Source of the DNA: CAZZKG01 sp964654825 | GTDB lineage: Bacteria; Gemmatimonadota; CAZMKB01 | NCBI GenBank assembly: GCA_964654825.1 | Contig: CAZZKG010000014.1 | Location: forward strand, 1-64,000 | DNA: 64,000 nucleotides | Reading direction: 5' to 3' | The notes under the pieces: model-generated | Database searches by the model: none | What the model saw: only the letters and a program-made list of their open reading frames with translations | Told to the model about the DNA's origin: nothing | Made by a program: the position numbers and the translations under genes | Shown here: in pieces, positions 1 through 7,681 of the stretch | How the letters are laid out: every line of letters begins with the position of its first letter | How positions within the stretch are numbered: the stretch's first letter is position 1

Positions 1-1187
1 GGAATGGCCCCGCAATTGACCGTGACGAACAGGTTGTCCCTCCGCGGGCCGTTGTAATGGAGAAGGTGAGCAAGGAGTTCCTTCCCCGTCCCGCTCTCAC
101 CCTGGAGAAGGATGGTAGAATCTGACTCGAGGACCCTGCTGATGAGAGCCATCACGGCTTTCATCCCCTCGCTCTTCACCACGATATTCTTGAAACCGAA
201 CCACTCTTCCACTTTACCCTTCAGTTCGACCACATCTTTCTCGAGAGATTCTTTTGCTTCGAGAAGCGCTTCGTAAGATCTCGCATTATCAAGAGCAATG
301 GAAAATTGCCCCCCGATCTGCTTGAGAAGGCTGATGTGATTCTCCTCGAGAACCCGCTTCTTCCGGTTTCCGAGGTAGAAGAGGCCGATGGGCTGACCAC
401 GCGAGATCAGCGGAATGACGAGAAGTGACTTCAGATTTCTCGCGTACATGCTCCAATCGGCGTGTAACGGGTTCTGCCCGGTAAGATCATCTATGAGAAG
501 CGGCTCACGGTTGAGGAGAACCCATCGCTCGACGGGGCCTTCAATTTTGTTCGCCGGTATGTTCTCCCTGATCCTGCCCGATCCATCGGCTTCAGCAAAA
601 ATGAGGACCCGGCGGCTTTCATCATCGACCAGACATACTCTCATCCAGTCACAGGGCACTACTTCGCGAAGCTCGGTGACGATGACCCGGAAGACTTCTC
701 TCATATTCAGACTCGAGTTTATCGTCACCATGATACTGGCGATAGTCTCTAGCTCGACAGCCCGTCTTTTCAGTTCCTTCCCGAGCCTGATACGTTCTTC
801 ATCATTACGGTAGTGTTCAACTGCTTTTTTTATCCGTGTTTTTATCTCTTCGATGTTGAGCGGTTTGGTAAAGTAGGAGTAGGCACCTCTGTTGAGAGCC
901 TCGATGGTGTTCTCGATGGTGGCGAATGCCGTTATCATGACGATGTAGAGAAACGGGTCTTTTCGCTTGATCAGTTTGATGAGGTGTACACCGTCGATGT
1001 CGGGGAGCTTGATGTCCACAAGAGCCACCTGAAACCTCCGTTTCCTGATGACTTCCAGGCCCTGTCTGCCGCTGAGTGCTGTGACGACGGTATACCCTTC
1101 CTCCTCGAAGATGTCTTTGAGAGTCTCGCACGATCCTTCGTCATCATCGATGATGAGTACCGTTGTCTTTTCGATCTGCTCTCCCAC
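1..1187 (-). CDS. sigma-54-dependent response regulator (receiver, GAF, AAA+), C-terminus cut by window edge
   Basis: The open frame runs off the left edge. It starts at a GTG at 1187 placed 8-9 bases after a strong AAGGAGG. Residues 1-120 are a CheY-like receiver: acidic pocket DDD near 14-16, phospho-acceptor D58 (VALVDIKLPD), the T of MITAFA and the K of YFTKPLN. A GAF domain follows (about 145-300), then the start of a sigma-54 AAA+ domain with Walker A GESGTGKE close to the edge. The architecture is that of NtrC-type activators: phosphorylation and possibly GAF ligand binding license remodelling of sigma-54 polymerase at -24/-12 promoters. The histidine kinase just upstream is the obvious partner. 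The DNA-binding domain lies outside the window, so targets cannot be named. Confidence 0.93.
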   Translation of the reverse strand, partial: MGEQIEKTTVLIIDDDEGSCETLKDIFEEEGYTVVTALSGRQGLEVIRKRRFQVALVDIKLPDIDGVHLIKLIKRKDPFLYIVMITAFATIENTIEALNRGAYSYFTKPLNIEEIKTRIKKAVEHYRNDEERIRLGKELKRRAVELETIASIMVTINSSLNMREVFRVIVTELREVVPCDWMRVCLVDDESRRVLIFAEADGSGRIRENIPANKIEGPVERWVLLNREPLLIDDLTGQNPLHADWSMYARNLKSLLVIPLISRGQPIGLFYLGNRKKRVLEENHISLLKQIGGQFSIALDNARSYEALLEAKESLEKDVVELKGKVEEWFGFKNIVVKSEGMKAVMALISRVLESDSTILLQGESGTGKELLAHLLHYNGPRRDNLFVTVNCGAI

Positions 1188-1249
1188 TGCCTTCGACCTC
1201 CTTGCCGTACCCCCCAACGGTATTATAATGCGACAATCACACCGATGTT

Positions 1250-3376
1250 TCAACTCGTTTGTCCGGTCTCTGCGTCCCCCTTTCGGGGAAAATGAACAAT
1301 AAAACAGGTACCTCCCCCCGGGGTGCTCTCGACTGTGATCGTTCCGCCGTGTTCCTCGATGATCCTCCTCGAAAGTGAAAGCCCCAGGCCGATGCCTTTC
1401 GCCCTGGTGGTGAAGAAAGGTTCGAAGAGGAGCCCCAGATTCTTCTCGCTGATCCCTACGCCGCTGTCAGCAATCTTCACCAGGGTTTCCCCTTCGTCGA
1501 ACGAGAGTGTCACCTTCAGATTACCCCCATCAGGCATGGCCTGCATCGCGTTCTGCATTATATTGAAAAAAACCTGACCGAGGAGTACAGGATCCCCCTC
1601 GATTCTCGGAATCGAAGGGTGATCGTGCAGGTCGAGAAATACCTGGATATTCTCCGGAAATGGTATCCGTTCTGCGGCCTGCTCGAGGATCTCGTGGAGA
1701 TCGACAGCCTTCAGGTGAGGAACGAGCGGGCTCGCGAAGGTGAGAAGGTCCGAAACGATGGTCTCCGCAATGTTGATCTCCTTCTCGATAATCATCATGT
1801 GTTTCGTGACCTGTGTCCTCCTCTCATCTCCGGAATCCGCCTCAACCTTCCCCTTCAGATAGTACATTGAGTTCTTGATAACCCCTAAGGCATTTCGAAT
1901 CTCGTGGGCCACCCCCGCGGCAACCTTGCCCATCGAAGAGAGGCTTTCAGACTGGATGAGCTCCTGCTGGATCACGGCAAGCTCCTCCTGCCTTTCTTTG
2001 AGCGATCTCGCCATTTCATTGAAGGAAGAAGCGAGATATCCTATCTCATCGTCCGAGTCAGGCCCCCCGGAAACCTGATAACTCAGATCGCCGCCACCGA
2101 TCCTTCTCGCTCCTTCCGCGAGCTCTCTCACGGGATGAGCGATCTTCCGTGAAGCCCAGAAGGTCACCAGCAGCACTACCAGGACCAGGAAAAAGAAAAA
2201 GAAGAACATCTGGGTGATCATCATGCTCGTCCGGTCTTTCATCTTCTCTTCTGTATTGAGTAAAGCCCTGGTCACCAATTCGACAGGGACGACGAGCCCG
2301 AGTACCCAGCCCGAGGTTACCACGGGGTGATAGGCAATGATCTTCTCCGCTCCGTCAACAACAACCCTGCCGATGCCTGAAGCACCCGAGGCCATGAGTG
2401 TGAGCTCCGGCTGCATTTCGGGCCTAGCCCTGTCGAACAGGTTGAAATGATCCGGTCGTACGCCAGTGTCGTAACCCAGATCAGGATACGCGTTGTCGGT
2501 GAAAGCGATGACCGATCCATCACGTCGCATCAGGAACGCATAACCGCCCTCTTGGGAATTCAGCCCGAATATCCTGTCGGAGAGCCTCTCGACTGTCACG
2601 TCGATCCCGACGACCCCGCAGAACTTCCCTTCTACCGTATAGACCGGGCAGGAGCAAGTGACCATGAATCCCCGTCCTGCGACATCGAGATAGACTTCCG
2701 ACCACACCGGCAGATGGGAGGGATTGTGCACCGGGTCGGCAAGGTAGTAGATCGGGTGCCCCTCAACGTCGAGGTCGGGCGCGAGCGTACCTCCCAGCAC
2801 GGCCTCCTCGGCATCGAACCACGGGAATCCCCTCGACAGTCTGCTCGAAGAGGTGAAATACACATACGCCATATTTTCATCCCCTTCATACACACTTCTC
2901 AGAATCGGATCGAGATATTCGGTGAGAAGGATTTCATTCTCGAGACTCTCAGTCAGGGGAACACCATCAGCGACGAACAGGTTCGATCCCTCTCTGGCAG
3001 AGCTCCAGAAGAATCCAAGCCGGTGTGTCTCGTATGTCCTCGCCCGGTCGAGCCTGAAACTGGAGGGGTTCCCGTACAGCTCAGCGGTCACCGACGCGAC
3101 CGCTTTTGCTTCCCCTTCTATCCTCAGAAGTTCTGTTTCGAGAGTAAGTGCGTAGTTTTTCGTGTCGCTGGAAAGAGATGATTCCAGTTTCTCAACGAGG
3201 GCCGCTTTCCCTTCTTCCAGAGAGACTTCCCGAATCTGCTTCGTTGTGGTGAACATGAGGAAGGCGGTGATCCCGACAGGTACCAGGGTCATGAGGATGA
3301 GAAGGAGGAGGAGCTTGGAAGCGATGTTCTTCCTGGGCAGCTTCCGTCTCTCTGAGTATCCTTTGTGTCTCTCCAT
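1250..3376 (-). CDS. membrane sensor histidine kinase (Cache, HAMP, HisKA, HATPase)
   Basis: This 708-residue sensor kinase probably phosphorylates the sigma-54 regulator that follows 62 bases downstream on the same strand. Visible parts in order: a transmembrane segment near residues 20-40, a large periplasmic region of dCache type, a second very hydrophobic segment (run of F, then LVLVVLLV), a HAMP linker, a HisKA helix with GVAHEIRNALG (phospho-acceptor His about residue 491), N box NIMQNAMQAM, G1 ADSGVGIS and G2 GIGLGLSLSRRI. An in-frame GTG at 3406 would add ten residues but lacks a ribosome site. ATG 3376 has AGGTG eight bases upstream and is preferred. The sensed ligand is unknown; Cache domains usually bind small molecules outside the cell. 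Confidence 0.9.
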   Translation of the reverse strand: MERHKGYSERRKLPRKNIASKLLLLLILMTLVPVGITAFLMFTTTKQIREVSLEEGKAALVEKLESSLSSDTKNYALTLETELLRIEGEAKAVASVTAELYGNPSSFRLDRARTYETHRLGFFWSSAREGSNLFVADGVPLTESLENEILLTEYLDPILRSVYEGDENMAYVYFTSSSRLSRGFPWFDAEEAVLGGTLAPDLDVEGHPIYYLADPVHNPSHLPVWSEVYLDVAGRGFMVTCSCPVYTVEGKFCGVVGIDVTVERLSDRIFGLNSQEGGYAFLMRRDGSVIAFTDNAYPDLGYDTGVRPDHFNLFDRARPEMQPELTLMASGASGIGRVVVDGAEKIIAYHPVVTSGWVLGLVVPVELVTRALLNTEEKMKDRTSMMITQMFFFFFFLVLVVLLVTFWASRKIAHPVRELAEGARRIGGGDLSYQVSGGPDSDDEIGYLASSFNEMARSLKERQEELAVIQQELIQSESLSSMGKVAAGVAHEIRNALGVIKNSMYYLKGKVEADSGDERRTQVTKHMMIIEKEINIAETIVSDLLTFASPLVPHLKAVDLHEILEQAAERIPFPENIQVFLDLHDHPSIPRIEGDPVLLGQVFFNIMQNAMQAMPDGGNLKVTLSFDEGETLVKIADSGVGISEKNLGLLFEPFFTTRAKGIGLGLSLSRRIIEEHGGTITVESTPGGGTCFIVHFPRKGDAETGQTS

Positions 3377-3464
3377 ACCAGAACACCTGCGGGCGATTGA
3401 TTTCACACAGCTGCTTTAACATCTCTCTACAAGTTTTCTCTTCGCTCAAACTCACGTCTGAACG

Positions 3465-3668
3465 AGCATGCAGGCCCAGGGGTATGTCCTCTCCGCTCAG
3501 GCTGTACGGATTGACCAGTCTAAAGCTTGCTCGCTCGATTTCCGAACTCGCGTTTTCGACGCTCAGACAGGCGGAAATCGCCACGACAGTGGACGCTCGC
3601 TTCGCTGAGACTGGAACCCAATCCTTAACAGATTCGCGCCAAGGACATACCCCAGTGCTTTGATGCGC
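3465..3668. repeat. ~200-base imperfect palindrome with three concentric arms
   Basis: Three pairs of complementary segments share nearly the same centre near 3560. The outer arms 3465-3490 and 3642-3668 match at about 20 of 27 positions, including a perfect 12-base core (GGGGTATGTCCT). The middle arms are CCAGTCT 3515-3521 and AGACTGG 3608-3614. The inner arms are CGATTTCCG 3536-3544 and CGGAAATCG 3572-3580. A small CCAC/GTGG hairpin sits at 3581-3592. This could be a structured RNA, a MITE-like element or a degenerate repeat family. Nothing visible decides between these. Confidence 0.5.
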
Positions 3669-3672
3669 GGGT

Positions 3673-3840
3673 CAACAGGGTGTCCGATGAACGAGTCTGA
3701 TGGTTTGGGATCCGTCTTTGCGAGTTCCGGATGCCCAACGCTGGCACTCCCACAGGGTAATCTCGAGAGAGAGTAGAACGGGCCCCCAAATTAGCTTAGA
3801 ACGGTCAAACCGGAAGTCGAGTGAGCCGGACACCCTGTTG
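3673..3840. repeat. 14-base perfect inverted repeat flanking a 140-base loop
   Basis: CAACAGGGTGTCCG at 3673-3686 is the exact reverse complement of 3827-3840. It directly follows the larger palindrome at 3465-3668, so both may be parts of one element. There is no transposase frame between the arms. Confidence 0.5.
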
Positions 3841-4218
3841 TCCGTGCAACACGAGCTGAGTGAAGAGCAACTTCTTCAGCAATCTCTGAACAAGTCCCAA
3901 CCTCGTTCGGACGCTCCGAGAGACGTATTCAGGGATCTTTCTCGTTCGAATATTCTCTCAATTGAATATTACACGGGGGTTGTATTCTCGTCAAGTACGT
4001 ACTTCAGCCAAGTGTTTTTATAACCTGTTTATTTCAAGTTGATTAGGGAAAACACAAGAAACCTGCACCGTGTGCCCGACGGAATTCAGGCAGAACATCG
4101 GGGTTGATTTTTTCGTATACTTAGTGGCCCTCCTCGCGTCTTGTAGTTCGGGCGTCTCGCTGACCTCGATACGTCACCGTATTTATAAGCAGGGTCACCA
4201 AGGTGATCTTTTATCAGG

Positions 4219-4247
4219 TTGAAATACTGTCCGTTTTTATGTATATT
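4219..4247 (+). promoter_or_regulatory. sigma-70-type promoter for the M48 peptidase gene
   Basis: TTGAAA (4219-4224), a 17-base spacer, then TATATT (4242-4247). Transcription would begin near 4254, giving a leader of about 20-30 bases before the GTG start. Confidence 0.65.
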
Positions 4248-4286
4248 GTATTCAGAGACCTCCTTTGAGGGAAGGTGACCGGACAC

Positions 4287-5543
4287 GTGAGGATTTCTCT
4301 TTTTTGGGTATTGATTTTGATTCTCCCATCCCTGGCAGGAGCGCAGCTCGCGGGGTACCGGACGAACTACGCGTATGTCGGCAACCGCCAGAGCAAGCTC
4401 GTCCACCTCACTTACTACCACCACCTCCCTGATGACTACCTGAGAGAAAACTTCGAAACACTGTCTGAAGCGCTCGAAGCTAATTACCGGCCGTGCCCCA
4501 TCTGTTTCCCTGAACATCCCATGGTAGCCGGATACGATTTTGAGCGCCAGCTCGGTATCTCCTCAGCGGCCATGCTCAATTACTATTATCCGGTCCCGGC
4601 CCCGCCCGAGGCGATCGAAAGAGTGAGGGAAGCCGGTGCACGGATCCTGCTCAACTGGCCGTTTCCTCTCAAGGGGTACAACTACACCTTCTCTGCCGTC
4701 CAGAGTGATATGTTCAAGGCATTCTCCTGCCCGACCGGTATCATCTACCTCACGACCGGTCTTCTCCGTATCCTCGAATCCGAGGAAGAACTCGAGATGG
4801 TTCTGGCTCACGAGATCTCGCACATCGAGAACAGGCATGCATTCAGGCAGTTCCAGACTCAATTCACCACTCCCAGGCTGGCTCTCGATGCTGTAACGGT
4901 CTCGAAAGACCTCGACGAGCTGGCGAGGTCGCTGATCCTGGTGGGATACGGTGAGGAAGCCGAAGAGGAAGCCGATCTCTACGCACAGGCATACAGCATG
5001 TCCCGATATAAGGAGGACCGGGGGACGCTCCTCCTGCTCCTGAACAAACTGCGGGATATATCCTGGCAGGAGACGCGGACCGGCGGCGGCCTCTTTTCCG
5101 GGAGATCGGACATGGAACAGAGGATCAGCGAGGTAACCGCAACCCGTATTCACATGTATCCGAAAAACCAGGAGTACTGGAACAGGAACGAGAGCGGCGA
5201 AACAACAGCCAGGGCTCAACTCATCATGGAGAAAATCAACGGAAACCGGCTCACCATGATCACCGCCTTCTGGACAAAGGAGACCATCCCGCTCGGTGCC
5301 GCGGGGAGCGGCCTCCTGAGGATCCGCCTGACCGATGGTGAGCACACGCTCCCCCAGACAGGAATAACTTTTCTCAGAAAACATCCCGAAGACAGGAGCG
5401 GGTTCCACACGTATGTGGTTACCTTCGAGACGACCGGCCCGACCGATCTCTACGCATTTGACCTCCGCAGCATCCAGCGGATAAGCTTCGAAAAGCAGCG
5501 GGGACTCCGAAACTACGAAACGATTCTCTCATTCACCCACTGA
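4287..5543 (+). CDS. exported M48-family zinc metallopeptidase
   Basis: About 418 residues. A hydrophobic N-terminus ending in SLAGAQ looks like a signal peptide. The zinc-binding motif HEISH lies in LAHEISHIENRHAF (about residues 175-180), with a downstream EEEADLYA segment that supplies the third ligand in M48 peptidases (BepA/LoiP-like group, periplasmic proteins acting on outer-membrane or misfolded proteins). An unusual CPICFPEH motif precedes the peptidase domain. Two GTG starts are possible: 4275, close to GAGGGAAG, and 4287, nine bases after AAGGTG; the latter gives the cleaner signal peptide. The gene is single, with its own promoter, and converges on the Opp ATPase genes with only 11 bases between them. 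The substrate is unknown. Confidence 0.85.
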   Translation: MRISLFWVLILILPSLAGAQLAGYRTNYAYVGNRQSKLVHLTYYHHLPDDYLRENFETLSEALEANYRPCPICFPEHPMVAGYDFERQLGISSAAMLNYYYPVPAPPEAIERVREAGARILLNWPFPLKGYNYTFSAVQSDMFKAFSCPTGIIYLTTGLLRILESEEELEMVLAHEISHIENRHAFRQFQTQFTTPRLALDAVTVSKDLDELARSLILVGYGEEAEEEADLYAQAYSMSRYKEDRGTLLLLLNKLRDISWQETRTGGGLFSGRSDMEQRISEVTATRIHMYPKNQEYWNRNESGETTARAQLIMEKINGNRLTMITAFWTKETIPLGAAGSGLLRIRLTDGEHTLPQTGITFLRKHPEDRSGFHTYVVTFETTGPTDLYAFDLRSIQRISFEKQRGLRNYETILSFTH

Positions 5544-5554
5544 TAAAGCTCGAC

Positions 5555-6487
5555 CTACCACAGTACACATGCCACGTGATGATCTTTTTCTATCTCACTG
5601 AAAGCAGGGAATTCCTTCCTGCAGCGTGGGGTTTCATATCTGCACCGCGGATGGAACACACACCCGGACGGAGGGCACGTGGAATCACCCGGTTCACCCT
5701 CCGGGACGACGGACTCATGATCACCCTCCGACTCGATCCGGGGGAGTGAGGAGAGAAGTATTTTGGTGTAGGGGTGCGCCGGCCTGGCGATCAACCGATC
5801 GGCCGGGGCGATTTCGAGAATTTTTCCGAGATACATGACGATCACCCTGCTCGCCGCGTGGTAGATGATACAGAGGTCGTGGGCGATAAAAAGAAGGGTG
5901 AGGCCGAGTTTTCTCTGCAGATCCAGGAGCAGGTTTACGATCTGCCCCTGAACCGAGACATCGAGCGCGGTGACCGGTTCATCCGCAACGACGAACCTGG
6001 GGTTGAGTGACAGAGCTCTCGCGATACCTATCCTCTGTCTCTCCCCACCGCTGAACTCATGGGGAAACCGGGGCATGGTTTCGGGAGGAAGGCCCACCAG
6101 TTCGAGCAGATGAGCGACCTGCTTCTTCGCCTCCCTGCCACGGGATATCCCGTGATAGACGAGAGGCTCGACGAGAATCTTCTCCACACTCATCCGCGGA
6201 TTGAGAGAACCGCGCGGATCCTGGAAGACGACCTGGACCGTTTTTCTGAAAAGAGCCAGATCCCTCCCCTTCAGGGAGATAACATCCTTCCCCTCGAATT
6301 CGATCTCGCCGCGGTTCGGCTTCTCGAGACGCACCAACAATTTCCCGAGTGTTGACTTACCGCTTCCGCTCTCCCCGACGAGGCCGAGTGTTTCACCCTC
6401 CCTAAGGTCGAAGCTCACACCGTCGACTGCTCTGATGTATGATGCGGAGCGGGAGAAGAAATCCTCCCGCACGGGGAACCACTTCAC
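5555..6487 (-). CDS. oligopeptide/dipeptide ABC transporter ATP-binding protein (OppF/DppF type)
   Basis: 310 residues from GTG 6487. Walker A GESGSGKST, signature FSGGERQR, Walker B VVADEPVTALD and the typical OppD/F C-terminal extension with clustered cysteines (CPPSGCVFHPRCRYETPRC). It energises peptide uptake together with the OppD-type partner just upstream. Oddity: family members begin about ten residues earlier (xLRVRDLVKWFPV-like), and the frame here does continue upstream as VLFRVRDL. The only well-placed ribosome site (GGAGG, 6524-6528) lies six bases before an ATC codon at 6517. GTG 6487 also has AAGGGA nearby, so the true start is unsettled. No permease or binding-protein gene is in the window. 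Confidence 0.88.
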   Translation of the reverse strand: MKWFPVREDFFSRSASYIRAVDGVSFDLREGETLGLVGESGSGKSTLGKLLVRLEKPNRGEIEFEGKDVISLKGRDLALFRKTVQVVFQDPRGSLNPRMSVEKILVEPLVYHGISRGREAKKQVAHLLELVGLPPETMPRFPHEFSGGERQRIGIARALSLNPRFVVADEPVTALDVSVQGQIVNLLLDLQRKLGLTLLFIAHDLCIIYHAASRVIVMYLGKILEIAPADRLIARPAHPYTKILLSSLPRIESEGDHESVVPEGEPGDSTCPPSGCVFHPRCRYETPRCRKEFPAFSEIEKDHHVACVLW

Positions 6488-6533
6488 CAGATCCCTTACG
6501 CGGAAAAGTACGCCGATACCGCACCTCCCTCAG

Positions 6534-7514
6534 TTAATACAACCAGCATCTCACCATCCTGTCATTTTCGATATTCTGCATCACCGGGCGTGATTCCCTG
6601 CAACGATCCATAGTACTCCCGCATCTCGGATGGAACGGGCACCCTGAGGGACGACTGCCGGGTTTCGGGACACTTCCCGCTATGGTGCCGAGTCGGGACC
6701 TGGGTGATTCCAGTCGGGGGATGACATCGGTGAGAGCCTTCGTATACGGATGGAATGGTTCTCTGAAAAGACTTTCGGTCCGTCCGGACTCGACGATGAT
6801 GCCGGCGTAGACCACGACGGTCTTCTCCGCCATGCCGCTGATGAGAGCCAGGTCATGCGTGATGAAGATCACGGACATGCCGAGTTCTGTGCGTAACCTC
6901 CTGATCAAATCCAGAATCTGAGCCTGAATTGTGAGATCGAGGGCGGTCGTTGGTTCGTCTGCAAGGAGGAGTATGGGTCTCAATGCAAGTGCCATGGCTA
7001 TCATCGCCCTCTGCATGAGCCCGCCGCTTAGCTGGTGAGGGTACTGGGCCGATCTCTCGGCCGCTGCGGGGATCCCTGCTTCGTCGAGGGCTTCAATGGC
7101 CAGATCCCTCGCTTCCCGCCGGGAGAGATCGAGGTGCGTGGCGAAGACCTCTTCCACCTGCCGACCGATGGAGTAAAACGGGTTGAGGGCTGTCATCGGT
7201 TCCTGGAGAACGATCGCGATTTCCTTCCCCCGTATCCGCCTCATCTCCTCTGTGCCGAGTGAGAACAGGTCCCTCCCCCTGAAGAAGATCTGACCGGAAG
7301 TGAGGTTCCATGGCGGCCTCGGCAGGAGCCGCAGGATGCTCTGAGCGGTGACGCTTTTCCCGCTCCCGGACTCCCCGACGATCCCGATTATTTCACCGTG
7401 ATCCACTCCGAAGGAAATGCCGTCAACGACAGTGACCGGACCGGACCTGGTGTCGAGTGAGAGGGAGAGATCCTTCACCCGGAGGAGCATGTCGCTGGTA
7501 TTGGTCTGCATCAT
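6534..7514 (-). CDS. oligopeptide/dipeptide ABC transporter ATP-binding protein (OppD/DppD type)
   Basis: 326 residues. Walker A GESGSGKS, Walker B LLADEPTTALD, H-loop FITHDLAL and the OppD-type C-terminal region (GSRPSGCPFHPRCGS). The ABC signature reads LSGGLMQR rather than the usual LSGGMRQR or LSGGQRQR. ATGs at 7514 and 7511 follow GAGGACC. It is the first gene of a two-gene unit with the OppF-type ATPase. Membrane subunits are missing from the neighbourhood, so the pair must serve permeases encoded elsewhere. Peptide transport is the family assignment, not a demonstrated substrate. Confidence 0.9.
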   Translation of the reverse strand: MMQTNTSDMLLRVKDLSLSLDTRSGPVTVVDGISFGVDHGEIIGIVGESGSGKSVTAQSILRLLPRPPWNLTSGQIFFRGRDLFSLGTEEMRRIRGKEIAIVLQEPMTALNPFYSIGRQVEEVFATHLDLSRREARDLAIEALDEAGIPAAAERSAQYPHQLSGGLMQRAMIAMALALRPILLLADEPTTALDLTIQAQILDLIRRLRTELGMSVIFITHDLALISGMAEKTVVVYAGIIVESGRTESLFREPFHPYTKALTDVIPRLESPRSRLGTIAGSVPKPGSRPSGCPFHPRCGSTMDRCRESRPVMQNIENDRMVRCWLY

Positions 7515-7681
7515 GTCCGGTCCTCACAGTTTCGAAAAATCCCCGCTCACTTACGTGGCCCTGTTCATACATACGCGTGCCTTCGGCCAACGATGCATCA
7601 CGTTGTTAATGAACAGGACACCTATGAACTCATTCATCCGGGTACTCGTAGAGCAGGAGGCAGGCGCCCGGGCTTCAGGTC

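Larger units (their letters stand above)
3407..4218. other. gene-free interval with structured repeats
   Basis: About 800 bases without a frame that resembles a protein on either strand. The left part (3465-3840) is rich in inverted repeats, annotated separately. The right part (3960-4218) is AT-richer and leads into the promoter of the M48 peptidase gene. No tRNA, rRNA or known riboswitch pattern is recognisable. Confidence 0.5.

Noticed and set aside
3192..3584. Minus-strand open frame (130 codons) overlapping the kinase N-terminus
   Set aside because: It shares most of its length with the kinase gene in another frame and runs through the inverted-repeat block; no motif supports it.
4563..5408. 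Minus-strand open frame (281 codons) inside the M48 peptidase gene
   Set aside because: Shadow of the real gene; the opposite strand encodes HEISH and a signal peptide, and this frame shows no family features.
7560..7617. Inverted repeat CCTGTTCAT/ATGAACAGG upstream of the OppD-type gene
   Set aside because: Nine bases with a 40-base gap, no T-run and no link to a known operator; too weak to call.
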